DNA from: Gammaproteobacteria bacterium
GTDB lineage: Bacteria > Pseudomonadota > Gammaproteobacteria > S012-40
DNA: 64,000 nucleotides
Assembly: GCA_029884425.1 (NCBI GenBank)
Contig: JAOUHV010000001.1
Location: forward strand, 1-64,000
Reading direction: 5' to 3'
Below, piece after piece: positions 1 through 7,795 of this stretch. Each line of letters opens with the position of its first letter. Positions within the stretch are counted from its first letter, which is position 1. Below the pieces are notes generated by a model that saw only the letters and a program-made list of their open reading frames with translations, did not search any database and had not been told where the DNA came from. The position numbers and the translations under genes were made by a program.

Positions 1-232
1 GTCCCAGCTTGTACAATTTCTCGGTGGAAAAATCCTTGGGATGAACGCTCAGATCCGCATCACGCCTGGCCAGCTTGGCTGGCATGTACTCTTTCACCAC
101 CACCTCGGCGCCGGTTTTGAGATTGGTGGCCAGATACACTATGCTAAAGCCTCCACCGCCAATCACCTGTTTTATTTGGTAGTGGCTTATTTTGGTCTCT
201 GCCGGTAGCGGTAAGATCGTTTTAGTTCCCAT
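1..232 (-). CDS. Serine/threonine protein kinase, N-terminal part (gene runs off the window)
   Basis: Only the first 77 codons are inside the window; the gene continues past base 1. Translating the minus strand from the ATG at 232 gives a Hanks-type kinase start: a short leader, a glycine-rich loop GGGGFSIVYLA around residues 24-34, then the ATP-anchoring lysine in VVVKEYMP near residue 48. These are subdomains I and II of bacterial eukaryotic-like Ser/Thr kinases, which phosphorylate protein substrates using ATP. The catalytic and activation loops are outside the window, so activity and any sensor domain cannot be judged. It is divergent from yicC, with a gap of about 65 bp between the starts. 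Confidence 0.8.
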   Translation of the reverse strand, partial: MGTKTILPLPAETKISHYQIKQVIGGGGFSIVYLATNLKTGAEVVVKEYMPAKLARRDADLSVHPKDFSTEKLYKLG

Positions 233-298
233 GCCTTCTGATTCGTATTAAACGCGTCTAGGTTATCGCCAAATCCATGAGTTTTTTAAGAGGTTAAT

Positions 299-1168
299 AT
301 GTTACGCAGTATGACGGCTTTTGCCAGACAAGACGCATCTGGCGAATTTGGCTCATTGAGCCTGGAACTCCGCTCCGTAAATCACCGCTACCTTGAGTGC
401 TATGTCCGCTTGCCCGACGAACTGCGCAGCCTGGAGCCCAAAATCAGGGAACGCGTTGCGCAGCAGACATTTCGCGGCAAGGTCGAGTGCAATTTCAGCT
501 TCAAGCCCGCCACCGACACCAATCAGTTACGCGTCAACGAAGATCTTTGCAAAAACCTGATCGATTTGGCAGAAGGCATTCACCGGCAAATGCGCAACCC
601 CGGTCCGCTGTCGCCGTTCGACGTACTGCGCTGGCCTGGTATTTTGCACAATCCCGGTGTGAATATGGAAGCCCTGCAAAACGCCCTTACCGAGACTATC
701 GACAAGGCACTGGACGAATTCATTGCCACCCGCAGCCGCGAGGGCGAAAAACTGCGGGAAGCCCTGCAGGAGCGACTCAACGCGGTTTCCGCGATTGTTG
801 CCGAAGTCCGCGTGCGCCTGCCGGAAACACTGCAAGCAACCCAACAACGGCTAAAAACCCGTTTTGATGAGCTACAGCTTCAACTGGACCCCAGCCGGCT
901 GGAACAGGAAATGGTGCTGATTACCCAGCGCTCGGACGTTGAAGAAGAACTCAAGCGCCTGGAAACCCACCTGATCGAGCTGCAACGCATCCTCGATGAC
1001 AAATCCAGCCAGCCCGTTGGCCGCCGCCTGGACTTCCTGATGCAGGAATTTAACCGCGAGGCCAATACTCTTTGCTCCAAGTCCCAGGACGCCCACGTCA
1101 CCAAACTGGGCATAGACCTGAAAGTATTCATCGAACAGATGCGCGAACAGGTACAGAACATCGAATAA
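299..1168 (+). CDS. yicC: YicC family endoribonuclease
   Basis: A 289-residue protein of the usual YicC/YloC length. The N-terminus LRSMTAFARQ followed by LELRSVNHRYLE is the family signature, and the C-terminus holds the conserved SKSQDAHVTKLGIDLKVFIEQMREQVQNIE-type tail (conserved helix in the last 40 residues). Proteins of this family are reported endoribonucleases acting on mRNA/sRNA in the cytoplasm. In many gammaproteobacteria yicC lies near gmk/rpoZ or rph; here it sits between a kinase gene and a histidine kinase gene. The start at 299 follows an AAGAGG-like ribosome site about 6 bases upstream. Confidence 0.93.
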   Translation: MLRSMTAFARQDASGEFGSLSLELRSVNHRYLECYVRLPDELRSLEPKIRERVAQQTFRGKVECNFSFKPATDTNQLRVNEDLCKNLIDLAEGIHRQMRNPGPLSPFDVLRWPGILHNPGVNMEALQNALTETIDKALDEFIATRSREGEKLREALQERLNAVSAIVAEVRVRLPETLQATQQRLKTRFDELQLQLDPSRLEQEMVLITQRSDVEEELKRLETHLIELQRILDDKSSQPVGRRLDFLMQEFNREANTLCSKSQDAHVTKLGIDLKVFIEQMREQVQNIE

Positions 1169-1246
1169 TTTTCACCGACCAGGGCTTAAGCCGGGCGCGA
1201 ACCGGGTCGATGTCGTTGCAGTCTCCCCGAACGCATCTCGGCCTAA

Positions 1247-3319
1247 ATGCTTTATATCAGTATTGGTTTTTTCAGCGTCTTGGCCCTTCTGTCGGCATAC
1301 GCTATCCGCAAAAGGCAATCCTGCCAGCACATCGTCAACGAGCAGGCACAGCGCATGCGCCGGCTATACGCCATTACCCAGGATTCGTCCATGGATTTGC
1401 CCACCCAGCTGGCGAATCTGCTGCGCACCAGCTGCGACATTCTCGATGTCGATGCCTGCTCTGCGATTCAGATCGAAGACAAGCATCACGTTGGCCACAT
1501 CATCAGCTGTCAGGCGCATTCTCATCCTCCATGCAACCAGGGCAAGACACTGCATCTGAATAACAGCTTGGCGCTGAAAACCTATCAAAGCAATGAGTTG
1601 TTGATCTGTCAGGGATCACAAATACAAGACTTCCGCAACAGCCACGTCTGCCGTGAAAGTGATTCTAATTTTTATCTTGGCGTACCCATGATCATCAACA
1701 ACCAGCGCTATGGCGTACTCAATTTTTATGCGCAACAGCCACCGGTAAAACCATTTACAACGCTGGATCTGGAATTCGTCAATTTGATTAATGCCTGGGT
1801 ACGCAGCATTTTGGAACGCATCATCGCCCAGGAGCATATGGAACAAGCAGCGCGCTCTGCACGCGCCGCCAACGATGCAAAAAGTTATTTTCTGGCCAAC
1901 ATGAGCCACGAAATTCGTACGCCGCTGACCACCATCATTGGCTACTCTGAAAATCTTACCAGCCTGGCCTACTTAAAAGACGATGCCCGCAAACATCTCA
2001 ATACCATCATTCGTGCCGGGCGTCATTTGCATGAATTGATTAATGACATTCTCGATCTTTCCAAAATCGAAGCCGGCCAACTGCTGCTTGAAATTGTGCA
2101 AACCTCACCTATCGCAACATTGCAGCAAGCCATTCAGGTGATACAGCCCTTGGCTGAAGCCAAAAAACTCAAAATTAATTTGGATATTTCCTATCCGATA
2201 CCTGAATTTATTTACACCGATCCCACCCGCCTACGGCAAATTGTATTGAACCTGTGCAGCAATGCTGTCAAGTTCACCGAGCAAGGCGAAATCACCATTC
2301 GCATGCGCTATCTTGAGCCCATGGCAAAATTACAATTCACCGTGGTTGATACCGGAATAGGCATGACCGATGAAGAAATGGAGCGTATTCTCCACCCATT
2401 TACCCAGGCAGATTCCAGCATCACCCGACGCTATGGCGGCACCGGATTGGGCTTATACATTTCGCAGCAACTGGTGGAAAAGCTTGGTGGTCACATGAGC
2501 TTCTTCAGCAAACGCTACCAGGGCAGCGAATTTGATTTCACCATTGATGTTGGCGATGTCAGCAATGTAAAACTCATCCACAACGAGCAACCAAATAATT
2601 CCGCTACTGAGCACGAATTCTATTTGCCCTATCAACAGGTGGATGCCACAGCGTTAATCGTTGATGACACCACAGAAAACCGTGATTTACTGAAGTACTA
2701 TTTGAATCAAATCGGCCTGCAAGTCGAAGAAGCACTAAATGGGATGGAAGCGCTAACCATTCTGAAATACAAGTCTTACGACTTGGTGTTGATGGACACC
2801 AACATGCCTGAACTTGATGGCATCAGCACCATCAAGGCTCTTCGGGAGAATGGTTATAAGAATGCAATTTTATCCGTGAGCGCCAATGCATTGCAGCAGG
2901 ATTTTCAACGCAGCCAACTGGTAGGCGCCAATGGCTATATCACCAAACCCATTGAACCAAAGAAATTTTACGAGACCATTTATCGCTTGCTTGAAAAAAA
3001 CGACGATTCAGATCCGGCCACTCAGACTGCAGCGCAAACTGACGCACGATTTGAAAGTCTCGTGTCGCGTTTTCTCGATCATCTGCCAGAAAAATTAAAA
3101 GCACTGAGTGATGCGGTTGAACGTCAGGATTGGGCTCTGGCAACGGACATTTCGCACAACCTCAAAGGGCTGGGCGGCGGCTATGGTTTTCAGGCCATTA
3201 CAGAGCATGCCAAAGTTTTGAATGATGAGCTGAAAAATGGTCGCTGTGAATTTGCGCCACAACTCTGTAAACAACTGGTCGATGTGTGCAATCAAATCCT
3301 GACTAACAAATCGAATTAA
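1247..3319 (+). CDS. Hybrid sensor histidine kinase (GAF-like, HisKA, HATPase, REC, HPt)
   Basis: A 690-residue multidomain signalling protein. One hydrophobic segment spans residues 2-19, with no periplasmic loop, so it is probably membrane-anchored with a cytoplasmic sensor. Residues about 50-195 look like a GAF domain. The HisKA box MSHEIRTPL has the phosphoacceptor His221; the ATPase domain shows the N box (NLCSNAVKF) and G boxes (DTGIGM, GGTGLGL). A receiver domain carries Asp517 in LVLMDTNMPELDG, and a C-terminal HPt domain has His637 in SHNLKGLGGG. The full His-Asp-His relay is therefore on one chain, but no response regulator is encoded nearby. It ends by overlapping the convergent hemW by 4 bases, with no terminator between them. 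Confidence 0.9.
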   Translation: MLYISIGFFSVLALLSAYAIRKRQSCQHIVNEQAQRMRRLYAITQDSSMDLPTQLANLLRTSCDILDVDACSAIQIEDKHHVGHIISCQAHSHPPCNQGKTLHLNNSLALKTYQSNELLICQGSQIQDFRNSHVCRESDSNFYLGVPMIINNQRYGVLNFYAQQPPVKPFTTLDLEFVNLINAWVRSILERIIAQEHMEQAARSARAANDAKSYFLANMSHEIRTPLTTIIGYSENLTSLAYLKDDARKHLNTIIRAGRHLHELINDILDLSKIEAGQLLLEIVQTSPIATLQQAIQVIQPLAEAKKLKINLDISYPIPEFIYTDPTRLRQIVLNLCSNAVKFTEQGEITIRMRYLEPMAKLQFTVVDTGIGMTDEEMERILHPFTQADSSITRRYGGTGLGLYISQQLVEKLGGHMSFFSKRYQGSEFDFTIDVGDVSNVKLIHNEQPNNSATEHEFYLPYQQVDATALIVDDTTENRDLLKYYLNQIGLQVEEALNGMEALTILKYKSYDLVLMDTNMPELDGISTIKALRENGYKNAILSVSANALQQDFQRSQLVGANGYITKPIEPKKFYETIYRLLEKNDDSDPATQTAAQTDARFESLVSRFLDHLPEKLKALSDAVERQDWALATDISHNLKGLGGGYGFQAITEHAKVLNDELKNGRCEFAPQLCKQLVDVCNQILTNKSN

Positions 3320-4467
3320 TCCGCCAGAAACAACGCCATCACATCATTCAAGAACAGCTCGCCTTTTTCGGTCAGGTGCAAACTTTGTCCATCCAGGGTA
3401 ATCAGCTGTTGATCTGATGCTTTCTGCAAGCCTGGCTGCAATAACGTGCGCGGCAAACCAGTCGCTTGTTCAAACAACGTGACATCAAAACCGTGTTTTA
3501 GCCTGAGCGCGTTGAGCATAAACTCGAACGGCATATCGTACGACTCCAATTTTTCGCTGCTGGACAATTTCTCGACCGCATCGATGTACGCCTGGGGATT
3601 ACGATGCTTTATTCGCCGCTCAATAAATTGAAATTGGGCGTTGCTTATTTTTCCATGCGCACCCGCACCAATACCGATGTAATCACCAAAGCGCCAGTAA
3701 TTTAAATTGTGTTTGCACTGGAATCCCTGACGCGCATACGCCGACACTTCATATTGTGCATACCCTGCCGCAGCCAGCGCCTCTTGGCCTTTTGCCTGAA
3801 TATCCCAGGCATCATCATCTTCTGGCAGCACTGGCGGATGATGATAGAAGTAGGTGTTTTGTTCTATGGTCAGGTGATAATACGAAATATGCGTGGGACC
3901 AAGTTGCACAGCGCGTCGCACATCTTCTGCCGCTGTTGCTGGTGTTTGACCAGGCAAGGCAAACATCAAATCCAAGTTGATATTCTCAAAGCCCGCCTGT
4001 TGTGCTTGCTCGATTGTTTTTACAGCCTGCCCGGCATTATGAACCCGGCCGATGCGCTGCAATGCCGCATCATCAAAACTTTGCACACCCACCGACAAGC
4101 GATTTATGCCCGCTTGAAAATAACCTGGCAAATGTCCCGCATCGACAGTACCCGGATTCATTTCCAAGGTGATTTCTGCGCTGGGCAACAATGGCAAACG
4201 GGCGCGAATAGCACACAACAATTGATCGATGGCGTCAGGTGAAAACAGGCTGGGTGTACCGCCGCCGATAAACACGGAACTGATTCGTCGCCCCCATACC
4301 AGCGGCAATTCTTGCTCCAGATCCTGAATCAGCGCAGCAATGTATGATTGCTCTGGAAGATCACCGCTTACCGCATGCGAATTGAAATCACAATACGGAC
4401 ATTTTTTTATGCACCATGGCAGGTGAACATACAGCGCTAGCGGCGGTAGTTGACTGAAAGCGAACAA
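3316..4467 (-). CDS. hemW: HemW heme chaperone / radical SAM coproporphyrinogen oxidase-like protein
   Basis: A 383-residue radical SAM protein. The cluster motif CxxxCxxC is at Cys19, Cys23 and Cys26 (WCIKKCPYCDF), followed by FIGGGTPSLF and the GVQSFDDAALQRIGRVHN segment typical of HemW/HemN-like proteins. Homologues once annotated as oxygen-independent coproporphyrinogen III oxidases mostly act as heme-binding chaperones. It is the last gene of the minus-strand run that begins with the ArsR gene, 5 bp after gpsA. HemW is favoured over HemN because the protein is short and starts close to the cluster motif. Confidence 0.92.
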   Translation of the reverse strand: MFAFSQLPPLALYVHLPWCIKKCPYCDFNSHAVSGDLPEQSYIAALIQDLEQELPLVWGRRISSVFIGGGTPSLFSPDAIDQLLCAIRARLPLLPSAEITLEMNPGTVDAGHLPGYFQAGINRLSVGVQSFDDAALQRIGRVHNAGQAVKTIEQAQQAGFENINLDLMFALPGQTPATAAEDVRRAVQLGPTHISYYHLTIEQNTYFYHHPPVLPEDDDAWDIQAKGQEALAAAGYAQYEVSAYARQGFQCKHNLNYWRFGDYIGIGAGAHGKISNAQFQFIERRIKHRNPQAYIDAVEKLSSSEKLESYDMPFEFMLNALRLKHGFDVTLFEQATGLPRTLLQPGLQKASDQQLITLDGQSLHLTEKGELFLNDVMALFLAD

Positions 4468-4472
4468 GGGAA

Positions 4473-5480
4473 TCAGTCAGTTTCAGACTTGAGCGACCGA
4501 CCAAGCAGATCGCGCGCCGCCCGTTTTGGATCCTTGTGGCCATACAACACCGCGTACACTTGTTCAGCGATGGGCATTTCCACTTGATGACGGGCAGCAA
4601 GTTGTTTGATTTCTTTGGCGGCATACACGCCTTCCGCCACCTGCCCCAGGTCAGCGAGAATTTGTTCCAGTGCTTTGCCCTGCGCCAGCGCCAAACCCAC
4701 TCGACGATTGCGCGATTGATTATCGGTACACGTCAGCACCAGATCGCCCAGCCCCGCCAATCCCATCAGCGTCTCAGGTTTGCCGCCCATCGCCACGCCC
4801 AGGCGCTGCACTTCCGCCAATCCGCGAGTAATCAACGCCGCGCGTGTATTGGCACCCAGGCCCATGCCATCGGCAATACCGGCAGCAATGGCCAATACAT
4901 TTTTCACTGCGCCGCCAATTTCGACGCCAATAACATCATCACTGGTGTAGGCGCGAAATGTTTCGCTACTCAACCAGTGCGCCCACGCTTCGGCGTAGCT
5001 CGCCTGCGGCGATGCCGCTGTGATCGCGGTTGGCAATCCTGCCGCGACCTCCTTGGCAAAAGTTGGCCCGGACAACACGGCGGTCCGGCGCTCACGCCCC
5101 ATGTGTTGTTCGACTACTTGATGCAAGGGGATGCAGGCTTTCGGCTCCAGACCTTTGGTGGCCCAGGCAATGCCCACGGCTTTCGGCAGCATGGTCGACA
5201 ATTGGGTGAGCGTCTCGGCAAACACGTGCGAAGGAACCACCAACAGCACGTCGGTGATCCCATCTACCGCGCTCGCCAGATCAGGCGTTATGCGCAATGA
5301 CGATGGCAGCGCAATGCCCGGTAAATATCGTGCGTTTTGTCGGGACTGGTTCATCTCGAGCATTTGTTGCTGGTCACGCCCCCAAAGACGGGTATCGATT
5401 CCGTTGCGCGCAAGCAAACTCGCCAACGCGGTTCCCCAGGAACCTGCGCCCAATACAGCGATGGATACGGTGTTCGTCAT
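4473..5480 (-). CDS. gpsA: NAD(P)-dependent glycerol-3-phosphate dehydrogenase
   Basis: A 335-residue protein that reduces dihydroxyacetone phosphate to sn-glycerol-3-phosphate, the backbone precursor of phospholipids. The Rossmann motif GAGSWGTALA is at residues 11-20. GPTFAKEVAAGLPTAI and GAVKNVLAIAAGI, carrying the catalytic lysine, are family signatures. The length is normal. It follows secB by 9 bp, and secB-gpsA adjacency is conserved in E. coli (yibN-grxC-secB-gpsA), so co-transcription is very likely. Confidence 0.96.
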   Translation of the reverse strand: MTNTVSIAVLGAGSWGTALASLLARNGIDTRLWGRDQQQMLEMNQSRQNARYLPGIALPSSLRITPDLASAVDGITDVLLVVPSHVFAETLTQLSTMLPKAVGIAWATKGLEPKACIPLHQVVEQHMGRERRTAVLSGPTFAKEVAAGLPTAITAASPQASYAEAWAHWLSSETFRAYTSDDVIGVEIGGAVKNVLAIAAGIADGMGLGANTRAALITRGLAEVQRLGVAMGGKPETLMGLAGLGDLVLTCTDNQSRNRRVGLALAQGKALEQILADLGQVAEGVYAAKEIKQLAARHQVEMPIAEQVYAVLYGHKDPKRAARDLLGRSLKSETD

Positions 5481-5489
5481 GAAGTGTGA

Positions 5490-5966
5490 TTAATGCGCTG
5501 TTTCCGGTTTCGCCGATTGCAACTGCTGCAAATGTTGCTGGTACAACGCATCGAAGTTGACCGGTGCCAGCAACAACTGCGGGAATCCACCGCGCGTTAC
5601 CAGTTCAGAGACCAGCTCGCGAACGTATGGGAACAAAATATTGGGGCAAAATGCACCAACCATCGCGCCCATTTCCTGGTCATTGTAGTTTTTTATGGTG
5701 AAAATGCCTGCCTGCTGTACTTCGCAAAGATAAGCCGTCTTATCGCCAATCTTCGCGGTCACGGTCACACTCAATACGATTTCGTGTACACCTTCACCCA
5801 GCGATTGGGCCTGGTTGCCCAGCTGCATGTTTACCTGAGGCTGCCACTGCTCACGAAAAACCATGGGGGTATTGGGCGCTTCAAAGGACATGTCCTTGGT
5901 GTAGATTTTTTGAATGGTGAATTCACGTTGTGCGCCGTTACCAGTATTGCCTTGGGTATCCGTCAT
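5490..5966 (-). CDS. secB: Protein-export chaperone SecB
   Basis: A 158-residue cytoplasmic chaperone that keeps preproteins unfolded and delivers them to SecA. The core is recognisable: FTIQKIYTKDMSFEAPNTP at the N-terminus, then LSVTVTAKIGDKTAYLCEVQQAGIF, and PYVRELVSELVTRGGFPQLLLAPVNFDALY near the C-terminus. It lies 15 bp after trxC and 9 bp before gpsA in the same operon. Confidence 0.97.
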   Translation of the reverse strand: MTDTQGNTGNGAQREFTIQKIYTKDMSFEAPNTPMVFREQWQPQVNMQLGNQAQSLGEGVHEIVLSVTVTAKIGDKTAYLCEVQQAGIFTIKNYNDQEMGAMVGAFCPNILFPYVRELVSELVTRGGFPQLLLAPVNFDALYQQHLQQLQSAKPETAH

Positions 5967-5981
5967 GAGCTTTCTTTTCTC

Positions 5982-6404
5982 CTATAAACTCTGTTGTATC
6001 CATCTGCGTAGATTTGCGCTGTCCATTGCCCCGGACATGCGCTGAAGTTCGTTGCCCTGGCGGAAAAGTATCAAGGTGGGAATACTGCGTATCGCATATC
6101 TCGCCGCCAGTGCTTGCTGGCTTTCGGTATTGACCTTGGCAAAACGCAATCGCGGTTCCAGCTCGGCCGCCACCTGACTGAACGCCGGCGCCATCGCCTG
6201 ACAAGGACCGCACCAGGATGCCCAGAAATCCACCAACACCGGCAATTCCGAGCGCACCACATGCGCATCAAACCCGGCGTCGTTTAGCTCCACCGGCTTG
6301 CCTGCAAATAGACCCTGCTTGCACTTGCCACATTTACCACCTTCTGCCAAACGTTCGGCAGGTAACCGATTAATCGCATTGCAGTGGGGACAGGCAAGCA
6401 GCAT
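5982..6404 (-). CDS. trxC: Thioredoxin 2 with N-terminal zinc ribbon
   Basis: A 140-residue TrxC-type thioredoxin. Two CxxC pairs at Cys5/Cys8 and Cys25/Cys28 form the N-terminal zinc-binding extension that distinguishes TrxC from TrxA. The redox site WCGPC is at residues 64-68. In E. coli TrxC is an oxidative-stress thioredoxin reduced by thioredoxin reductase. It is inserted between grxC and secB, which are adjacent in E. coli; the neighbouring glutaredoxin and rhodanese point to a thiol-redox role for the operon. Confidence 0.93.
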   Translation of the reverse strand: MLLACPHCNAINRLPAERLAEGGKCGKCKQGLFAGKPVELNDAGFDAHVVRSELPVLVDFWASWCGPCQAMAPAFSQVAAELEPRLRFAKVNTESQQALAARYAIRSIPTLILFRQGNELQRMSGAMDSANLRRWIQQSL

Positions 6405-6409
6405 AGGCC

Positions 6410-6676
6410 TTACTCCGAAGTGTTGTCGTTCAACAGCACATCCAGCTTGTTGGCTCTGTCCAATGCATTCATGTCATCAAAGCCGCCAATGTGCTGACCA
6501 TTGATAAATATCTGCGGGACGCTGGTGCGCTTGGCCCGACCGACCATTTCCTGTCGCAGCCCGGGTTGCAGGTCAACGCGATATTCCTGATATTGCACCT
6601 GCTTGCGCTCAAACAGCATGCGGGCACGCACGCAGTAGGGACAAGCACCAGTGCTATACATTTCTATCTTTGCCAC
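6410..6676 (-). CDS. grxC: Glutaredoxin 3
   Basis: An 88-residue dithiol glutaredoxin with active site CPYC at Cys12-Cys15. It has the TSVPQIFINGQHIGGFDDM segment, which holds the cis-proline and the glutathione-binding residues. It reduces disulfides and glutathione mixed disulfides in the cytoplasm. It is 5 bp downstream of the rhodanese gene and 5 bp upstream of trxC, as expected within an operon. Confidence 0.96.
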   Translation of the reverse strand: MAKIEMYSTGACPYCVRARMLFERKQVQYQEYRVDLQPGLRQEMVGRAKRTSVPQIFINGQHIGGFDDMNALDRANKLDVLLNDNTSE

Positions 6677-6681
6677 GACAC

Positions 6682-7137
6682 TTATTGTTCCCGTTTTTTC
6701 TTTTTTTCCGCGCGTTTATTCGTCACCGGCATGTTGGCATTACTCCACGCGTTCATGCCACCACGAAGACTAAACACATTGGCAAAACCATGTTTGCGCA
6801 GCACCGTACCACCAGTCACTGAACGCGCGCCGCTTTGGCATACCACCAGCACATTGTGTGACTTGTACTTTTCCAGCTCACCAATCCGCGCGGGTAACGC
6901 ACCAACCGGGATGTTGGTTGACTTGGCCACGTGACCTGTTTCGTATTCACGATCCAGACGCACATCCAACACCAACGTGTTGTCCGCATCAATCAAACGC
7001 ACCGCCTCGTTAACATTGACTTCTTTCAGTCCACTGATGCGAGGAATGACCACCGACCGCACCAACAACGCCAGAAGGATGATCAGCGCCGAAAACAACA
7101 ACCACTCTTCAGCAATAAAATTTAGATAAGTTTCCAT
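6682..7137 (-). CDS. yibN: Membrane-anchored rhodanese-like sulfurtransferase (YibN type)
   Basis: A rhodanese domain attached to one N-terminal transmembrane helix (about residues 12-31 from the ATG), giving a cytoplasm-facing sulfurtransferase. The active-site cysteine sits in VVCQSGARS, and LDVRLDREYETGHV is the domain's conserved entry motif. Rhodaneses move sulfane sulfur from donors such as thiosulfate or persulfides to acceptors. The reading frame is open to a GTG at 7146; the ATG at 7137 is preferred because it is a stronger start codon with a GAG upstream. It corresponds to yibN of the E. coli yibN-grxC-secB-gpsA cluster. Confidence 0.9.
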   Translation of the reverse strand: METYLNFIAEEWLLFSALIILLALLVRSVVIPRISGLKEVNVNEAVRLIDADNTLVLDVRLDREYETGHVAKSTNIPVGALPARIGELEKYKSHNVLVVCQSGARSVTGGTVLRKHGFANVFSLRGGMNAWSNANMPVTNKRAEKKKKREQ

Positions 7138-7231
7138 TACGCGCACTCAAAACCAAAAAACGTTAGACCAGTAAAAAATACACGTGCCGGATGACAAAAC
7201 GCTGTCAGTACACGCACACCTTCGCCGGAAA

Positions 7232-7549
7232 TTAAATGAAACTGGGACAAAATACGTCGCGCATCATCACGATCAGCGCCAACGTCCGGGCATCACTGAC
7301 GCGATAATACACACGATTGGCGTCTTTGCGAGAGGCTAAAATACCCTTATCACGCAAAATAGCCAAATGTTGGGAAATATTGCTCTGAGATGTTCCCACC
7401 AGTTCAACGATCTCCTGCACGCTGATTTCTCGGTCGCCCAAGGTGCACAAGATCTTCAAACGCAGGGGGTGTGCCATCGCCTTCATCGACATCGCTGCTC
7501 GCTCAATGTCTTCGTCGCGACTAATAATGTCTTGATTCTCTTCGTTCAT
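7232..7549 (-). CDS. ArsR-family repressor, likely persulfide-sensing (BigR/SqrR/YgaV type)
   Basis: A 105-residue winged-helix protein (107 from the alternative GTG at 7555). The recognition helix is in TSQSNISQHLAILRDKGIL and the wing in NRVYYRVSD. It has exactly two cysteines, Cys35 in KILCTLGDREISV and Cys101 in DVFCPSF, 66 residues apart. That matches my recollection of BigR (Cys42/Cys108) and SqrR (Cys41/Cys107), which form a tetrasulfide link and release DNA when hydrogen sulfide or persulfides accumulate. The metal-site motif ELCVCDL of ArsR/SmtB sensors is absent. It lies 94 bp upstream of the rhodanese ATG on the same strand, so it probably regulates its own operon; the sulfide-sensing role is inferred. 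Confidence 0.85.
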   Translation of the reverse strand: MNEENQDIISRDEDIERAAMSMKAMAHPLRLKILCTLGDREISVQEIVELVGTSQSNISQHLAILRDKGILASRKDANRVYYRVSDARTLALIVMMRDVFCPSFI

Positions 7550-7637
7550 ACCCACGCACTGCCTTCATTTGCCAAATTTCGACAGAGAAGCCAACCGCAC
7601 AAAAACGCAAATAGCTGCTACTGCTTTATCAACAATC

Positions 7638-7649
7638 CATTATACAATG
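7638..7649. promoter_or_regulatory. Candidate operator palindrome between the ArsR gene and gpmI
   Basis: CATTATACAATG is a 12-bp palindrome with one mismatched pair. It lies about 90 bp upstream of the ArsR start in an AT-rich stretch of the 246-bp divergent gap before gpmI. Its size and location would suit an ArsR-type dimer acting on its own promoter. A short imperfect palindrome can arise by chance, so this is tentative. Confidence 0.25.
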
Positions 7650-7795
7650 ATACGCCATCCCTAAAGGATTTTGTGTAATTTTGCTCACGTTTTCTTATAA
7701 TTGCCGCGCACCACGACCCGGTGATATGACTGGCTCCTTATGCCTTCCATATCCCTTTGATTTTTAAAAACATTGATTAAGACATATAAATAACC

